Assembly (NCBI GenBank): GCA_030040155.1
Contig: JASHUG010000397.1
Coordinates: 1-40,687, forward strand
Source: Streptosporangiaceae bacterium
GTDB lineage: Bacteria; Actinomycetota; Actinomycetes; Streptosporangiales; Streptosporangiaceae
Direction of reading: 5' to 3'
Length of the DNA: 40,687 nucleotides
Shown here piece by piece: positions 1 to 7,191 of this stretch (position 1 is the stretch's first letter; each line of letters begins with the position of its first letter). The position numbers and the translations under genes are program-made. The notes under the pieces were generated by a model. It was not told the origin of the DNA, ran no database searches, and saw nothing but the letters and a program-made list of their open reading frames with translations.

Positions 1-44
1 CGCAGCAGGACCAGCTTGCTGCCGGGCACCTGCATGGAGCGCAT
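1..44 (-). CDS. Possible 5' end of a gene leaving the window
   Basis: Reading leftwards from 44, an ATG opens a frame (MRSMQVPGSKLVLLR) that is still open at the window edge. A purine-rich AGGGGG stretch lies upstream on the same strand. Only about 14 residues are visible, too few to assign a family, and the start could also be the second ATG at 35. It would be divergent from bldD. This is a weak call that rests on frame and ribosome-binding context alone. Confidence 0.25.
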   Translation of the reverse strand, partial: MRSMQVPGSKLVLL

Positions 45-541
45 GCATCAAAAGGACCCCCTTTCCCGCCTCTCTGGACGGGGCTTAAAGGACGTCTGTC
101 TGCACAACCGTACCAGCCGCAGCATGCGACCCGGCGGGACCTTGCCGGCGTGGCGGCCAGGGCCTGCTGCCCGGGCCGCGGCGCAGAGCCTGGAGCGGCT
201 TGATCGCAGCCGCGGCGAACAGCCGGCCGGCGGCAGCGCTACAGAATGTCAACACTCTACAACTATTAGTTATCAGTGATATGTGTCACAATCTGCTACA
301 TTTGAGCGGGTGGGCGCGAACCGGCAAGCGGGCTCGCCGACGGGCGCGCCGCGCTAGATCGCCGGCGGTATCGGGATTTCTGCGCCCGCGCGGTAACTCT
401 GGCCTGACTACACTGGCTTGCGGTGACGCGCGCAGGTTCATCCGCTTTTTGCTAATCGGCTTGACCTTGCGCTCTGCGGGGCTTACCGTCACTGTCCGTA
501 ACCGTTACTTTCAGCTATCACCAGGCCAGGGGGCCGTAACT
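45..541. other. Long upstream region of bldD
   Basis: About 500 bases without a convincing gene. Open frames across it run into the bldD frame or lie antisense and show no recognisable protein. The stretch around 245-300 is unusually A/T-rich for this window and could hold distal promoter elements. The last 60 bases carry a BldD-like operator (489-501) and an AGGGGG ribosome-binding site at 528-533, 8 nt before the bldD ATG. A long leader is plausible for a developmental regulator, but I see no defined RNA fold. Confidence 0.4.
489..501. promoter_or_regulatory. Candidate BldD autoregulatory operator
   Basis: The 13-mer TCACTGTCCGTAA has the two arms of the BldD box as I know it (TNAC ... GTNA around a CWG-like centre) and departs from it at two central positions. 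It sits about 40 bp upstream of the bldD ATG, where autorepression would act. BldD represses its own gene in Streptomyces. The assignment here is by motif and position only. Confidence 0.4.
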
Positions 542-1036
542 ATGGCATCGGATTACGCCAAGACCCTCGGCGCGCGGTTGCGCGCCATCCGGACCCAGCA
601 GGGACTGTCGCTCCACGGCGTGGAGGAGAAGTCCCGCGGCCGGTGGAAGGCAGTTGTCGTTGGCTCTTACGAGCGCGGCGACCGGTCCGTGACGGTCCAG
701 AAGCTCGCCGAGCTTGCCGAGTTCTACGGCGTGCCGGTTTCTGAGCTGCTGCCCGGCGATGTGCTGCCGACGATCATGACGCCCGCCCCGAAGCTCGTCA
801 TCGACCTGGAACGGATGGCCCAGCTTCCCAAGGACAAGACCGGCCCGCTCTCCCGCTATGTTGCGACGATTCAGAGCCAGCGCGGCGATTACAACGGCCG
901 GGTGCTGTCCATCCGGCAGGAAGACCTCAGGTCCCTTGCTGTCATCTACGACAAGACCCCGGCCGACCTGACCGAGGAGCTGATCAGCTGGGGCATTCTC
1001 GATTCCGAAGCTCGCGGGGCAATCGACGCGTACTGA
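542..1036 (+). CDS. bldD: BldD-type developmental regulator, c-di-GMP responsive
   Basis: 164 residues, close to the 167 of Streptomyces BldD. Residues 1-75 form an XRE-type helix-turn-helix DNA-binding domain (LGARLRAIRTQQGLSLHGVE ...). The C-terminal domain carries the c-di-GMP signature RxD-X8-RxxD intact, as R114-G-D116 and R125-Q-E-D128. In Streptomyces, tetrameric c-di-GMP binds there and dimerises BldD to repress sporulation genes. The ATG at 542 is chosen over upstream in-frame starts because it follows AGGGGG at 528-533 and gives the standard N-terminus (MASDYAKTLGARLRAI). A BldD-like box lies upstream and a strong terminator follows, so the gene is probably monocistronic and autoregulated. 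In Streptomyces bldD sits by nusB/efp/pyrR, so this neighbourhood is different. Confidence 0.93.
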   Translation: MASDYAKTLGARLRAIRTQQGLSLHGVEEKSRGRWKAVVVGSYERGDRSVTVQKLAELAEFYGVPVSELLPGDVLPTIMTPAPKLVIDLERMAQLPKDKTGPLSRYVATIQSQRGDYNGRVLSIRQEDLRSLAVIYDKTPADLTEELISWGILDSEARGAIDAY

Positions 1037-1043
1037 CAAACGC

Positions 1044-1081
1044 GAAAGCCGACCCAGCGATGTCATGCTGGGTCGGCTTTC
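1044..1081. terminator. Intrinsic terminator after bldD (bidirectional)
   Basis: A perfect 15-bp stem (GAAAGCCGACCCAGC pairing with GCTGGGTCGGCTTTC) closes an 8-nt loop. It starts 7 nt after the bldD stop. The TTT run serves the plus strand and the complementary AAA run would serve the converging gene on the minus strand, so it can end both. Confidence 0.9.
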
Positions 1082-1111
1082 TGCGCGTATCGGCGAATGC
1101 CCGAACGCCGC

Positions 1112-1567
1112 TTAGCCCGCATTGGGCAACGGCAGCAGCTGCTGCCCGGCGCTGATGCCGAGTGCCCCTTCCGCCAGCGACACGAAGGTCCCCGCGTCCC
1201 TTAGCAAGTCGTCCGCCTCCCTGGCCGACACAGCCTGTGGTAGCCCGGCCTCAGCGGCGGCGCGCTTGGCCGCGCCAGCGGCGAAGAATGCTGCCCACTC
1301 GCGCAGCGCGGGCTCGACCTTCGGCAGCAACTCCCACACGCTCTGCGGCCGCCTCCGGCGCGTGCCGGGCGGCTCCGCATTCGCAGCCACGACGGCCGCG
1401 GCAGCCCGCAGCGCGGCCAGGTGCGCAGCGACGTAGCGGGCACCGGCTGCCGGCTCGTCCTCGGCCGCGGCCAGGCCGTGCCTGGCCGACTCGACCAGCG
1501 CGAGCGCCGATGGCGCCACCCGGCAGTGCCGCTGGCTCCCCGGCCGTACCTCAACTATCGCGCTCAT
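1112..1567 (-). CDS. SAV_6107-type HEPN domain protein
   Basis: 151 residues, Ala-rich and all-helical in appearance. The block RYVAAHLAALRAAAAVV (44-60) and the following VWELLPKVEPALREWAAFFAAGAAKRAAAEAG are, as I recall, hallmarks of the SAV_6107 HEPN family of actinomycetes. R44 and H49 form an R-x4-H pair, the spacing used by HEPN ribonucleases, but I cannot tell whether it is catalytic here. The family's function is not established. The ATG at 1567 has no own ribosome-binding site; a 10-codon upstream frame with a strong one overlaps it (1551-1583), so translation may be coupled. An imperfect LexA-type box lies about 120 bp upstream. Family confidence is good; a biochemical role is not claimed. 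Confidence 0.8.
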   Translation of the reverse strand: MSAIVEVRPGSQRHCRVAPSALALVESARHGLAAAEDEPAAGARYVAAHLAALRAAAAVVAANAEPPGTRRRRPQSVWELLPKVEPALREWAAFFAAGAAKRAAAEAGLPQAVSAREADDLLRDAGTFVSLAEGALGISAGQQLLPLPNAG

Positions 1568-1583
1568 AGCGTGCCTCGCTCAT
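1551..1583 (-). CDS. Putative coupling micro-ORF before the HEPN gene
   Basis: Ten codons (MSEARYERDS) start 5 nt after a good AGGGAGG site on the minus strand. They run 14 nt into the HEPN gene in another frame, ending at a TGA. The HEPN ATG itself lacks a ribosome-binding site, so re-initiation from this micro-ORF is a reasonable model. The same frame is open further upstream, so chance cannot be excluded. Confidence 0.35.
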   Translation of the reverse strand: MSEARYERDS

Positions 1584-1684
1584 GCATTCCTCCCTGGGAG
1601 GTCGGCCGGGCGGGGCGCTTCCCCACGCCTCACCCGGCCGATCCAGCAACCGAGGGGGCCCGGCTGCAGACTCGCACGTACTCA

Positions 1685-1700
1685 TTCGAACATGTATTCG
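1685..1700. promoter_or_regulatory. LexA/SOS-like box in the HEPN-GNAT spacer
   Basis: TCGAACATGTATTCGT differs from the Gram-positive SOS consensus (CGAAC-N4-GTTCG) at one position of the right arm. A further TTCGAAC half-site lies at 1728-1734. The box is inside the 337-bp divergent spacer 1568-1904, which otherwise holds no gene I can support. If real it most likely serves the HEPN gene on the minus strand. Confidence 0.4.
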
Positions 1701-1892
1701 TGAGCGTGTCCAGCTGTTTGTATCTGCTTTCGAACTTACAAGGAGGGTCTGACATTCTCGGCCGCGCCGTTCGCGACCGCCGTTGCTGGCTGGCATTCCG
1801 GCGCGTTTGACCGGCCGTTCCTGACCACATCGGCCAGGGCCACGCCTCGTTCCCCTCGGACGCACCTGCACGCCTACCCGAGCGGGCCCGGC

Positions 1893-1898
1893 TACGCT
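1893..1898 (+). promoter_or_regulatory. -10 box for a leaderless GNAT transcript
   Basis: TACGCT fits TAnnnT and lies exactly 6 nt before the GTG at 1905. No ribosome-binding site is present between them. This is the geometry of actinobacterial leaderless promoters. Confidence 0.5.
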
Positions 1899-1904
1899 GG
1901 CCGG

Positions 1905-2483
1905 GTGCCGACGGCAGTGAGCGTCACCGAGCTAGGGCGACCTGCATTTCTGGCCAACATCGACGTGCAGCTCGAGATCTACGCGGCGGCGATGGAGGCC
2001 AATCCGGACGAGGTTCCGAGCAGGCGAGCCATCATGGAGCGCCATTCAGGAAATCCCGGCCTGCGCTCGCTGGCCGCGATCGAAGACGGCACCGGCCGGA
2101 TCGTCGGGTTCGCTTACGGCTTCCGTGGCGTTCCCGGACAGTGGTGGCATGACGTCGTCTGGTCTGGGATCGTTGCCACAGCCGGCCAGGCCTCGGCGGA
2201 GGCCTGGCTGGCCAGCGCCCTGGAGATCGCCGAGGTCCACGTCCACCCCGAGTTTCAGCAGCGGGGCATCGGGCGGCAGATGATACTGATGCTGACGGCC
2301 AACCGGACCGAGAGCACCGCGGTGCTGTCGACGCGCGACGCGAAGACCCCAGCCAGGCACCTGTACCGCCAGCTGGGCTTTGCCGACCTGCTGACCAGGT
2401 TCCAGTTTCCCGGCGGTGGACCGCCCTACGCGGTCATGGGCGCGCCGCTGCCGCTGTCAGGCGCGGCGGGCAAGCCGGCCTAG
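1905..2483 (+). CDS. GNAT family N-acetyltransferase
   Basis: 192 residues with a single GNAT fold. The acetyl-CoA pyrophosphate loop is Q118-Q-R-G-I-G123, preceded by the beta-4 strand LEIAEVHVHPEF, and the late motif ARHLYRQLGF (150-159) is typical of the family. The substrate cannot be read from the sequence. Family members acetylate small amines, peptides or proteins. The GTG start at 1905 is supported by a TACGCT box 6 nt upstream and by the lack of a ribosome-binding site, suggesting a leaderless message. It converges on metF with a 33-nt gap and shares no operon. Confidence 0.85.
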   Translation: MPTAVSVTELGRPAFLANIDVQLEIYAAAMEANPDEVPSRRAIMERHSGNPGLRSLAAIEDGTGRIVGFAYGFRGVPGQWWHDVVWSGIVATAGQASAEAWLASALEIAEVHVHPEFQQRGIGRQMILMLTANRTESTAVLSTRDAKTPARHLYRQLGFADLLTRFQFPGGGPPYAVMGAPLPLSGAAGKPA

Positions 2484-2516
2484 CCGCGCGCGGCGCCGCC
2501 CCCCGATGCAGCCGGG

Positions 2517-3422
2517 CTAGCCCTGCGCGGCACGGTTTGCCAGGCCGAGCACCTGATAGATCTCCCGCGTTGCCCGCGACCCGTTCAGCGTGTAGAAGTG
2601 CAGGCCGGGAACGCCCTCGGCGAGCAGTCGCTCGCACATGGCCGCCGCGTACTCAACGCCGATCTTGCGCACGGCCGACTTGTCGTCGGCGTGCCGGCGC
2701 AGGTCATCGGCGAGCGCCTCGGGAAACTTGCACCCGGACAGCAACACCGCCCGCTCGATCCCCGGCACGCTGATGATCGGCATGATCCCCGGAATTATCG
2801 GAACGAGGTAGCCCCGTGCCGACACGTCGTCGCGCAACCGCAGGTAGTCCTCCGGATAGAAAAACATCTGCGTGATGGCGAAATCGGCGCCCGCCCGGCA
2901 CTTGCGCACGAAAAAGTCGACATCTGACTCACGGCTCGGAGAGCGCATGTGACCCTCGGGGAACGCGGCGACTCCGACGCAAAAGTCACCCGATGCCCGG
3001 ACTAGCCGGACAAGCTCCTCGGCGTAGGTCAGGCCTTCCGGATGCGGGTGCCACTCGGCGGCCGGGTCGCCAGGCGGGTCGCCGCGCAGGGCGAGCACGT
3101 TGCGCACGCCGACCGCCGCGTACGAGCCGATCACGTGCCGCAGTTCGGCCACCGAGTGGTTCACCGCAGTCAGGTGGCCCATCGGGGTCAGCGTCGTCTC
3201 CTCGGCGATCCTCCCGGTCACCCGGACGGTGCGGTCCCTGGTCGAGCCGCCAGCCCCGTAGGTCACCGACACGAACGTCGGCCGCAGCGGCTCGAGCTGG
3301 CGGATCGCCAGCCACAGGCGCTGTTCCTCGGCCTCGGTCTTGGGCGGCATGAACTCGAACGAGAACGACTGGCGACCGTCCGCCAGGAGGTCTCGGATCG
3401 CGGGAGCGTTGCGGACCGGCAT
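2517..3422 (-). CDS. metF: 5,10-methylenetetrahydrofolate reductase
   Basis: 301 residues, the usual bacterial MetF length. It reduces 5,10-methylene-THF to 5-methyl-THF for methionine synthesis, using FAD in a TIM barrel. Recognisable blocks are SFEFMPPK (21-28, with the catalytic Glu23 matching E. coli Glu28), [12 protein letters not shown] (54-65) and ALRGDPP (111-117, with Asp115 matching E. coli Asp120). The ATG at 3422 gives the standard N-terminus. Longer in-frame extensions upstream would run through the divergent promoter and are rejected. A TACTCT box lies 7 nt before this ATG, so the message is probably leaderless. It is divergent from the polyprenyl synthase, the same arrangement as Rv2172c/idsA2 in M. 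tuberculosis. Confidence 0.95.
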   Translation of the reverse strand: MPVRNAPAIRDLLADGRQSFSFEFMPPKTEAEEQRLWLAIRQLEPLRPTFVSVTYGAGGSTRDRTVRVTGRIAEETTLTPMGHLTAVNHSVAELRHVIGSYAAVGVRNVLALRGDPPGDPAAEWHPHPEGLTYAEELVRLVRASGDFCVGVAAFPEGHMRSPSRESDVDFFVRKCRAGADFAITQMFFYPEDYLRLRDDVSARGYLVPIIPGIMPIISVPGIERAVLLSGCKFPEALADDLRRHADDKSAVRKIGVEYAAAMCERLLAEGVPGLHFYTLNGSRATREIYQVLGLANRAAQG

Positions 3423-3429
3423 GCGGACA

Positions 3430-3490
3430 AGAGTATCTGCAGCTAGGTCGGCGCCCGGCGGTCCGCTGACCCCCCGGCCGGGTTTACCCT
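3430..3490. promoter_or_regulatory. Back-to-back leaderless promoters, metF and idsA
   Basis: On the minus strand TACTCT (3430-3435) stands 7 nt before the metF ATG. On the plus strand TACCCT (3485-3490) stands 7 nt before the prenyl synthase ATG at 3498. Neither gene has a ribosome-binding site in the 7-nt interval. Clear -35 boxes are not evident. Confidence 0.5.
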
Positions 3491-3497
3491 CGCCAGC

Positions 3498-4577
3498 ATG
3501 GCAACTGACCCAGCCAGGCTCGGCCCGATCCGGGCCGAGGTGGCGGCCGCGCTTGAGGGGTTCCTGCGCGGCCAGTACGACGTGCTGGCGGCCATCGGCG
3601 ATGACCTGCTGCCCTGGCTCAGGGTCATGGGCGAGCTCCTGTCGGGCGGGAAGCGGCTGCGACCCGCGTTCTGCTACTGGGGCTGGCGGGCAGCCGGCGG
3701 CCCGGACTGTGCTGAGATCGTCACGGCCGCGGCCTGTCTCGAGTTGCTGCAGGCCAGCGCGCTCGTCCACGACGACGTCATGGACGCCAGCGACACCAGG
3801 CGCGGTCGGCCCGCCGTACACCGCCAGTTCGCGCTGGCACACGACGCGGCCGGCTACAGCGGCTCGGCCGAGGCGTTCGGTACCGGCGTGGCCATCCTCA
3901 TCGGAGATGCCCTGCTGTCGTGGACCGACGAGATGTACCACGGCAGCGGGCTGCCAGCCGAGACGCTACAGCGCGGCCAGCCAATGCTCAACGCGATGCG
4001 GACCGAGGTCGCAGCCGGCCAGTACCTGGACCTGGTGAACCAGTTCAGCCGTACCGAGAGCGTCCAGAGCGCGCTGCGCGTGATCACGTATAAGACGGCC
4101 AAGTACACGATCGAGCGGCCGCTGCACCTCGGCGCGGCCATGGCGGGCGGGTCGCCGGAGGTAACCGCCGCGGTGGCGGCGACCTGCACCGAATACGGCC
4201 TGCCCCTCGGAGTCGCGTTCCAGCTCCGCGACGACATCCTCGGGGTGTTCGGCGATCCGGCCCAGACCGGCAAGCCCGTCAGCGGCGACCTCCGCGAAGG
4301 CAAGCGGACCGTGCTCGTGGCGCTCGCCTACGAGCGCGCCAGCGCCGTGCAGGCCCGCCTGCTTGACGGCTATCTCGGCGACCGGAACCTCACCGAGGCG
4401 GCCGCGGACGAGGTTCGCGCCGTGATCACTGACACGGGCGCGCTGGCCGAGTGCGAGACGCTGATCGGCGCGAGCGTGAAGGAAGCGACGTCGGCGCTCG
4501 ACGGGGCTCCCATCACGACCGAGGCGATGGCCGCCCTGACCGAGCTTGCCGTCGAGGCGACGGCCCGTGCCGTGTAG
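3498..4577 (+). CDS. idsA: Polyprenyl (geranylgeranyl-type) diphosphate synthase
   Basis: 359 residues of the all-alpha trans-isoprenyl diphosphate synthase family. It condenses isopentenyl diphosphate with an allylic primer. The first Asp-rich motif is D92-D-V-M-D96, the second is D245-D-I-L-G-V-F-G-D253, and GKRLRP (51-56) binds diphosphate. These are the complete catalytic elements. The four-residue-spaced DDxxD is of the short-chain type, so a C15-C20 product is likely, but the exact length cannot be decided. The ATG is preceded by TACCCT at 7 nt and no ribosome-binding site. Position next to metF matches idsA2 (Rv2173) in M. tuberculosis; the product may feed carotenoid, quinone or lipid-carrier synthesis. 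Confidence 0.9.
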   Translation: MATDPARLGPIRAEVAAALEGFLRGQYDVLAAIGDDLLPWLRVMGELLSGGKRLRPAFCYWGWRAAGGPDCAEIVTAAACLELLQASALVHDDVMDASDTRRGRPAVHRQFALAHDAAGYSGSAEAFGTGVAILIGDALLSWTDEMYHGSGLPAETLQRGQPMLNAMRTEVAAGQYLDLVNQFSRTESVQSALRVITYKTAKYTIERPLHLGAAMAGGSPEVTAAVAATCTEYGLPLGVAFQLRDDILGVFGDPAQTGKPVSGDLREGKRTVLVALAYERASAVQARLLDGYLGDRNLTEAAADEVRAVITDTGALAECETLIGASVKEATSALDGAPITTEAMAALTELAVEATARAV

Positions 4578-4661
4578 GCCACTCAGCGTGCAGCCCTCAC
4601 CTGATCACGTAGTGTTCGCGCGTCCCTCGGGCCCGAACGCTGCCTGCGACCGTTCCGCGCT

Positions 4662-5312
4662 CTAAGGCAGCCGGGCGGCCAGGCGGGCGGCCGCGGCGCC
4701 AGGGTCCTGCGCCTCGGTGATGGCGCGGACTACTACGATGCGGCTCGCCCCGGCCTCCAGGACCTGGTCCAGGTTCTGCTCGTCGATCCCGCCGATGGCG
4801 AACCACGGCCGCGACGTGCCGAGCCCGGCCGCATAGCGGACGAGGTCCAGACCGGCCGCAGGCCGACCGGGCTTAGTCGGCGTCGGCCACACCGGACCGG
4901 CGCAGAAGTAGTCGATCGCCGGCTCGGTGCTGGCGGCCAGCGCCTGGGCTTCGGCGTGCGAGGACAGCCCGATCAGCGGATCCGGCCCGAGGATCGCGCG
5001 CCCATCCCGGACCCACAGGTCTTCCTGGCCCAGGTGAAGCACGTCGGCGTGCGCCACGCGGGCCACGTCCGCGCGGTCGTTGACCGCGAGCAGGGCACCG
5101 TGCGCCGCGCAGGCCTTCCTGAACACTTCCAGGTAGCGCAGTTCCTGGGCGGCTTCCAGGCCCTTTTGCCGAAGCTGGATGATGTCCACTCCGTTGCTGA
5201 GGACATCCTGCAGGAACCAGTACAGGTCGCCCTGTCGTTCCCTCGCGTCGGTGCACAGGTAGAGCCGGGCGCCGGCCAGCCTCGCCTGCAGGTACTCAGC
5301 GCGCTCGGACAC
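4662..5312 (-). CDS. thiE: Thiamin phosphate synthase
   Basis: 216 residues, normal for ThiE. It joins HMP-diphosphate and HET-phosphate to thiamin phosphate in a TIM barrel. Motifs seen are QLRQK (46-50), NDRADVA (78-84), LHLGQEDL (92-99), the phosphate and diphosphate loop [12 protein letters not shown] (139-150), and FAIGGI (171-176). The GTG start lies 2 nt after the stop of the Rv2175c-like gene, so the two are almost certainly co-transcribed and translationally coupled. No TPP riboswitch precedes this pair; the only one in the window controls thiOSG downstream on the other strand. Confidence 0.93.
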   Translation of the reverse strand: MSERAEYLQARLAGARLYLCTDARERQGDLYWFLQDVLSNGVDIIQLRQKGLEAAQELRYLEVFRKACAAHGALLAVNDRADVARVAHADVLHLGQEDLWVRDGRAILGPDPLIGLSSHAEAQALAASTEPAIDYFCAGPVWPTPTKPGRPAAGLDLVRYAAGLGTSRPWFAIGGIDEQNLDQVLEAGASRIVVVRAITEAQDPGAAAARLAARLP

Positions 5313-5314
5313 GA

Positions 5315-5695
5315 TCAGAACGCCAGTGCCTGGGCCCGCCGGTTCACCTCGGTGCGCCGGTGCTGGGTCAGTGCCTGCACCGGCGTGCCCGGCAGCGAAT
5401 CGTCAGCGGTGAACAGCCAGCTCAGCGCCTCGCCCTCGGAAAAGCCGCAGTCGAATAGCAAGGTCAGCGTGCCGCCGAGCCCGTGAATGATCTGGGCGCC
5501 GTCGAGGAACCCGGCGGGCACGGCGAACTCTCCGCTCGGGCGCTGGACCGCGAGCAGCTTGTGATCGCGAAGCAGTTGCTTCACCCGGTTCAGCGGCAGG
5601 CCTAGGCGGCCGGCCACGTCCGGAAGGCTGAGCCAGTCACCGACGATGGCGTCGGTCGGGGGGTCGATCTGTGCCACGTGTGCAGCTTCCCACAT
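5315..5695 (-). CDS. Rv2175c-like winged-helix DNA-binding protein
   Basis: 126 residues. A helix-turn-helix segment ([32 protein letters not shown], about 21-52) is followed by a domain ending in NRRAQALAF, almost the same tail as M. tuberculosis Rv2175c. Rv2175c is a DNA-binding substrate of the kinase PknL, encoded next to it. Here the PASTA kinase lies 3.8 kb away, separated by thi genes, so the functional pair is conserved though no longer adjacent. The N-terminus contains a threonine ([10 protein letters not shown]) that could be the phosphorylated residue; this is inference. A TACCGT box 7 nt before the ATG suggests a leaderless message, and a 7-bp inverted repeat overlaps it (5703-5732). 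Confidence 0.85.
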   Translation of the reverse strand: MWEAAHVAQIDPPTDAIVGDWLSLPDVAGRLGLPLNRVKQLLRDHKLLAVQRPSGEFAVPAGFLDGAQIIHGLGGTLTLLFDCGFSEGEALSWLFTADDSLPGTPVQALTQHRRTEVNRRAQALAF

Positions 5696-5702
5696 CGGAG
5701 CG

Positions 5703-5732
5703 ACGGTAAAACCTATGCGATGTCATTACCGT
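5703..5732. promoter_or_regulatory. Inverted repeat over the Rv2175c-like promoter
   Basis: ACGGTAA (5703-5709) and TTACCGT (5726-5732) form perfect 7-bp arms 16 bp apart, giving a centre-to-centre distance of about two helical turns. The left arm contains the proposed -10 box (TACCGT on the minus strand, 5703-5708), 7 nt before the start codon. This is the layout of an operator that blocks RNA polymerase, possibly autoregulation by the encoded DNA-binding protein. Confidence 0.45.
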
Positions 5733-5773
5733 TGCCCACATTTCCGGCGCGATAGCCGGCTTACATTGCGAAA

Positions 5774-6955
5774 CTAAACCGCGCAGTCACGGACTGCAAC
5801 TGCCGGATCGGCAAGCCTGGCCGGGTCGACATCCGCGGCCGCCTCGATCAGCCGACGGGCCTGCAGCAGGTCCCTGGGTGAGCTCACGGTCAGCATCGCC
5901 ATCAGGCGGCGATCGGCCAGCCAGCATGCTGCCCACTTCTTGTCCGCACGCGGATCCCCGCGCCAGATCAGCTGATCGGCATCCCCATGCCAGCCCACGT
6001 ATTGCACCATGCGGCCGAATTGCTCAGACCAGAAGTAGGGAACGGGGTCGTACGGCGCACTGTCGCCCAGCACGTTGGCCGCGACTACCTCTGGCGCGTG
6101 GAGCGCTACGTCCCAGTGCTCGAACCTGAGCCGGCGGCCGAACCTGGCTGACCAGAAGGACGCGCAGTCGCCGGCCGCGAATACGCCGGGCATCGACGTC
6201 CGGAGCTGCCCGTCCACGGCGATGCCGTTCTCAAGCCGAACGGGCGACGTGTCCAGCCACGCGACCGCCGGCCGGACACCAACGGCGGTTACGACGACAT
6301 CCGCCGCGTGCCAGTCACCTCCGGCCAGCGCTATCCCGCCGTCCTCGATCGAGGCCACCTTCTGGCCGAGCCGCAGCTCCACGCCGGCCTCGGCGTACCA
6401 GCGCGCAACGATGACGCCGATCTCTTCGCCGATTGCGGCCGCCAGCGGTTGCCCTGCGGCCTCCAGGACCGTGACGACGCAGCCGCGGGTCCTGGCCGCT
6501 GTCGCAAGTTCCGCGCCGATCCAGCCCGCACCGACGATGGACAAGCGCGTTCCCGGACGCAGAAGCGTCCGCAACGCGAGCGCCTCATCGATCGTCCGCA
6601 GCACGTGCTGCGCACCCGCACCGGGCAGCCGCACCGGCACCGCGCCCGTGGCGACGACAAGCGCATCGAACGGATACTCCCCGCCGTCTGTCTCGAGGAT
6701 GCGATGGCGAAGCTGCGTCGCGGTCTCGCACAGCCGCAGGTCTACGTCGAGCGAATCCAGGTCGGCACGCAGCGAGGTGTCGTCGATCTCGCCGGTCATG
6801 AGCTTCTTCGAGAGGGGCGGCCGATCGTAGGGGGGCCTGGCCTCGGCGCCGATCAGCGTGATCGCACCCTGGTGCCCCCGCGCCCGCAGCTCCTCGACGG
6901 TGCGTAGCCCGGCCAGGCCGCCGCCCACCACGACGACCGTCGGGTCGCTGGTCAT
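5774..6955 (-). CDS. FAD/NAD-dependent ferredoxin-reductase-like oxidoreductase
   Basis: 393 residues. An N-terminal FAD-binding GxGxxG (VVVVGGGLAGLRT, 7-19), the PPYDRPPLSK block (41-50) shared by ferredoxin and rubredoxin reductases, ATGAVP (102-107), a second Rossmann GAGWIGAEL (142-150) for NAD(P)H, and an AAGDC motif near 270 define a pyridine nucleotide-disulfide reductase fold. It lacks a redox-active CxxxxC, so it should pass electrons to an iron-sulfur partner and not to a disulfide. No ferredoxin or oxygenase gene is adjacent, so the partner is unknown. It is divergent from the riboswitch-thiOSG unit. An AGGCGG site stands 7 nt before the ATG. Confidence 0.85.
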   Translation of the reverse strand: MTSDPTVVVVGGGLAGLRTVEELRARGHQGAITLIGAEARPPYDRPPLSKKLMTGEIDDTSLRADLDSLDVDLRLCETATQLRHRILETDGGEYPFDALVVATGAVPVRLPGAGAQHVLRTIDEALALRTLLRPGTRLSIVGAGWIGAELATAARTRGCVVTVLEAAGQPLAAAIGEEIGVIVARWYAEAGVELRLGQKVASIEDGGIALAGGDWHAADVVVTAVGVRPAVAWLDTSPVRLENGIAVDGQLRTSMPGVFAAGDCASFWSARFGRRLRFEHWDVALHAPEVVAANVLGDSAPYDPVPYFWSEQFGRMVQYVGWHGDADQLIWRGDPRADKKWAACWLADRRLMAMLTVSSPRDLLQARRLIEAAADVDPARLADPAVAVRDCAV

Positions 6956-7063
6956 CGCATCACCGCCTGCGCTGCAGAAGATCCGGGTATGGTCTGTCGG
7001 CGTCCGTGGCAGCCGCGACGTCCTAAGGCGGCGGCCGCGCGAACAGAGCTAGGCTAGGTGGTA

Positions 7064-7158
7064 TCGCGCGGGAGTCCGGTGCTGACCGGACTGAGAGGGC
7101 GGCTGGGGAGCTGCCGACCGCAGGAACCTGATCCGGGTCATGCCGGCGAAGGGAGCGG
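7064..7158 (+). ncRNA. TPP riboswitch (THI element)
   Basis: The conserved TPP aptamer sequence is present: GGGAG-stem-CTGAGAGGG (core at 7070-7099) followed by ACCTGATCCGGGTCATGCCGGCG and AAGGGAG (7126-7155). The small stem TCCGG/CCGGA precedes CTGAGA, and an extra hairpin GGCGGCT/AGCTGCC lies between the two conserved halves. The last conserved segment, AAGGGAG at 7149-7155, is also the only ribosome-binding-like sequence before thiO. Control is therefore most likely at translation initiation: TPP binding would sequester it. The exact ends are approximate. Confidence 0.95.
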
Positions 7159-7191
7159 ACCATCTCAAGGTCCAGTTCAGACCCCGACGTA

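Noticed and set aside
200-541. In-frame N-terminal extension of BldD by 114 codons
   Set aside because: It has no BldD homology, contains the operator-like site and promoter region, and the ATG at 542 has its own ribosome-binding site.
3423-3941. Longer metF frame reaching into idsA
   Set aside because: It would run antisense through the first 440 bases of the prenyl synthase gene and adds no conserved residues; the ATG at 3422 has a promoter at 7 nt.
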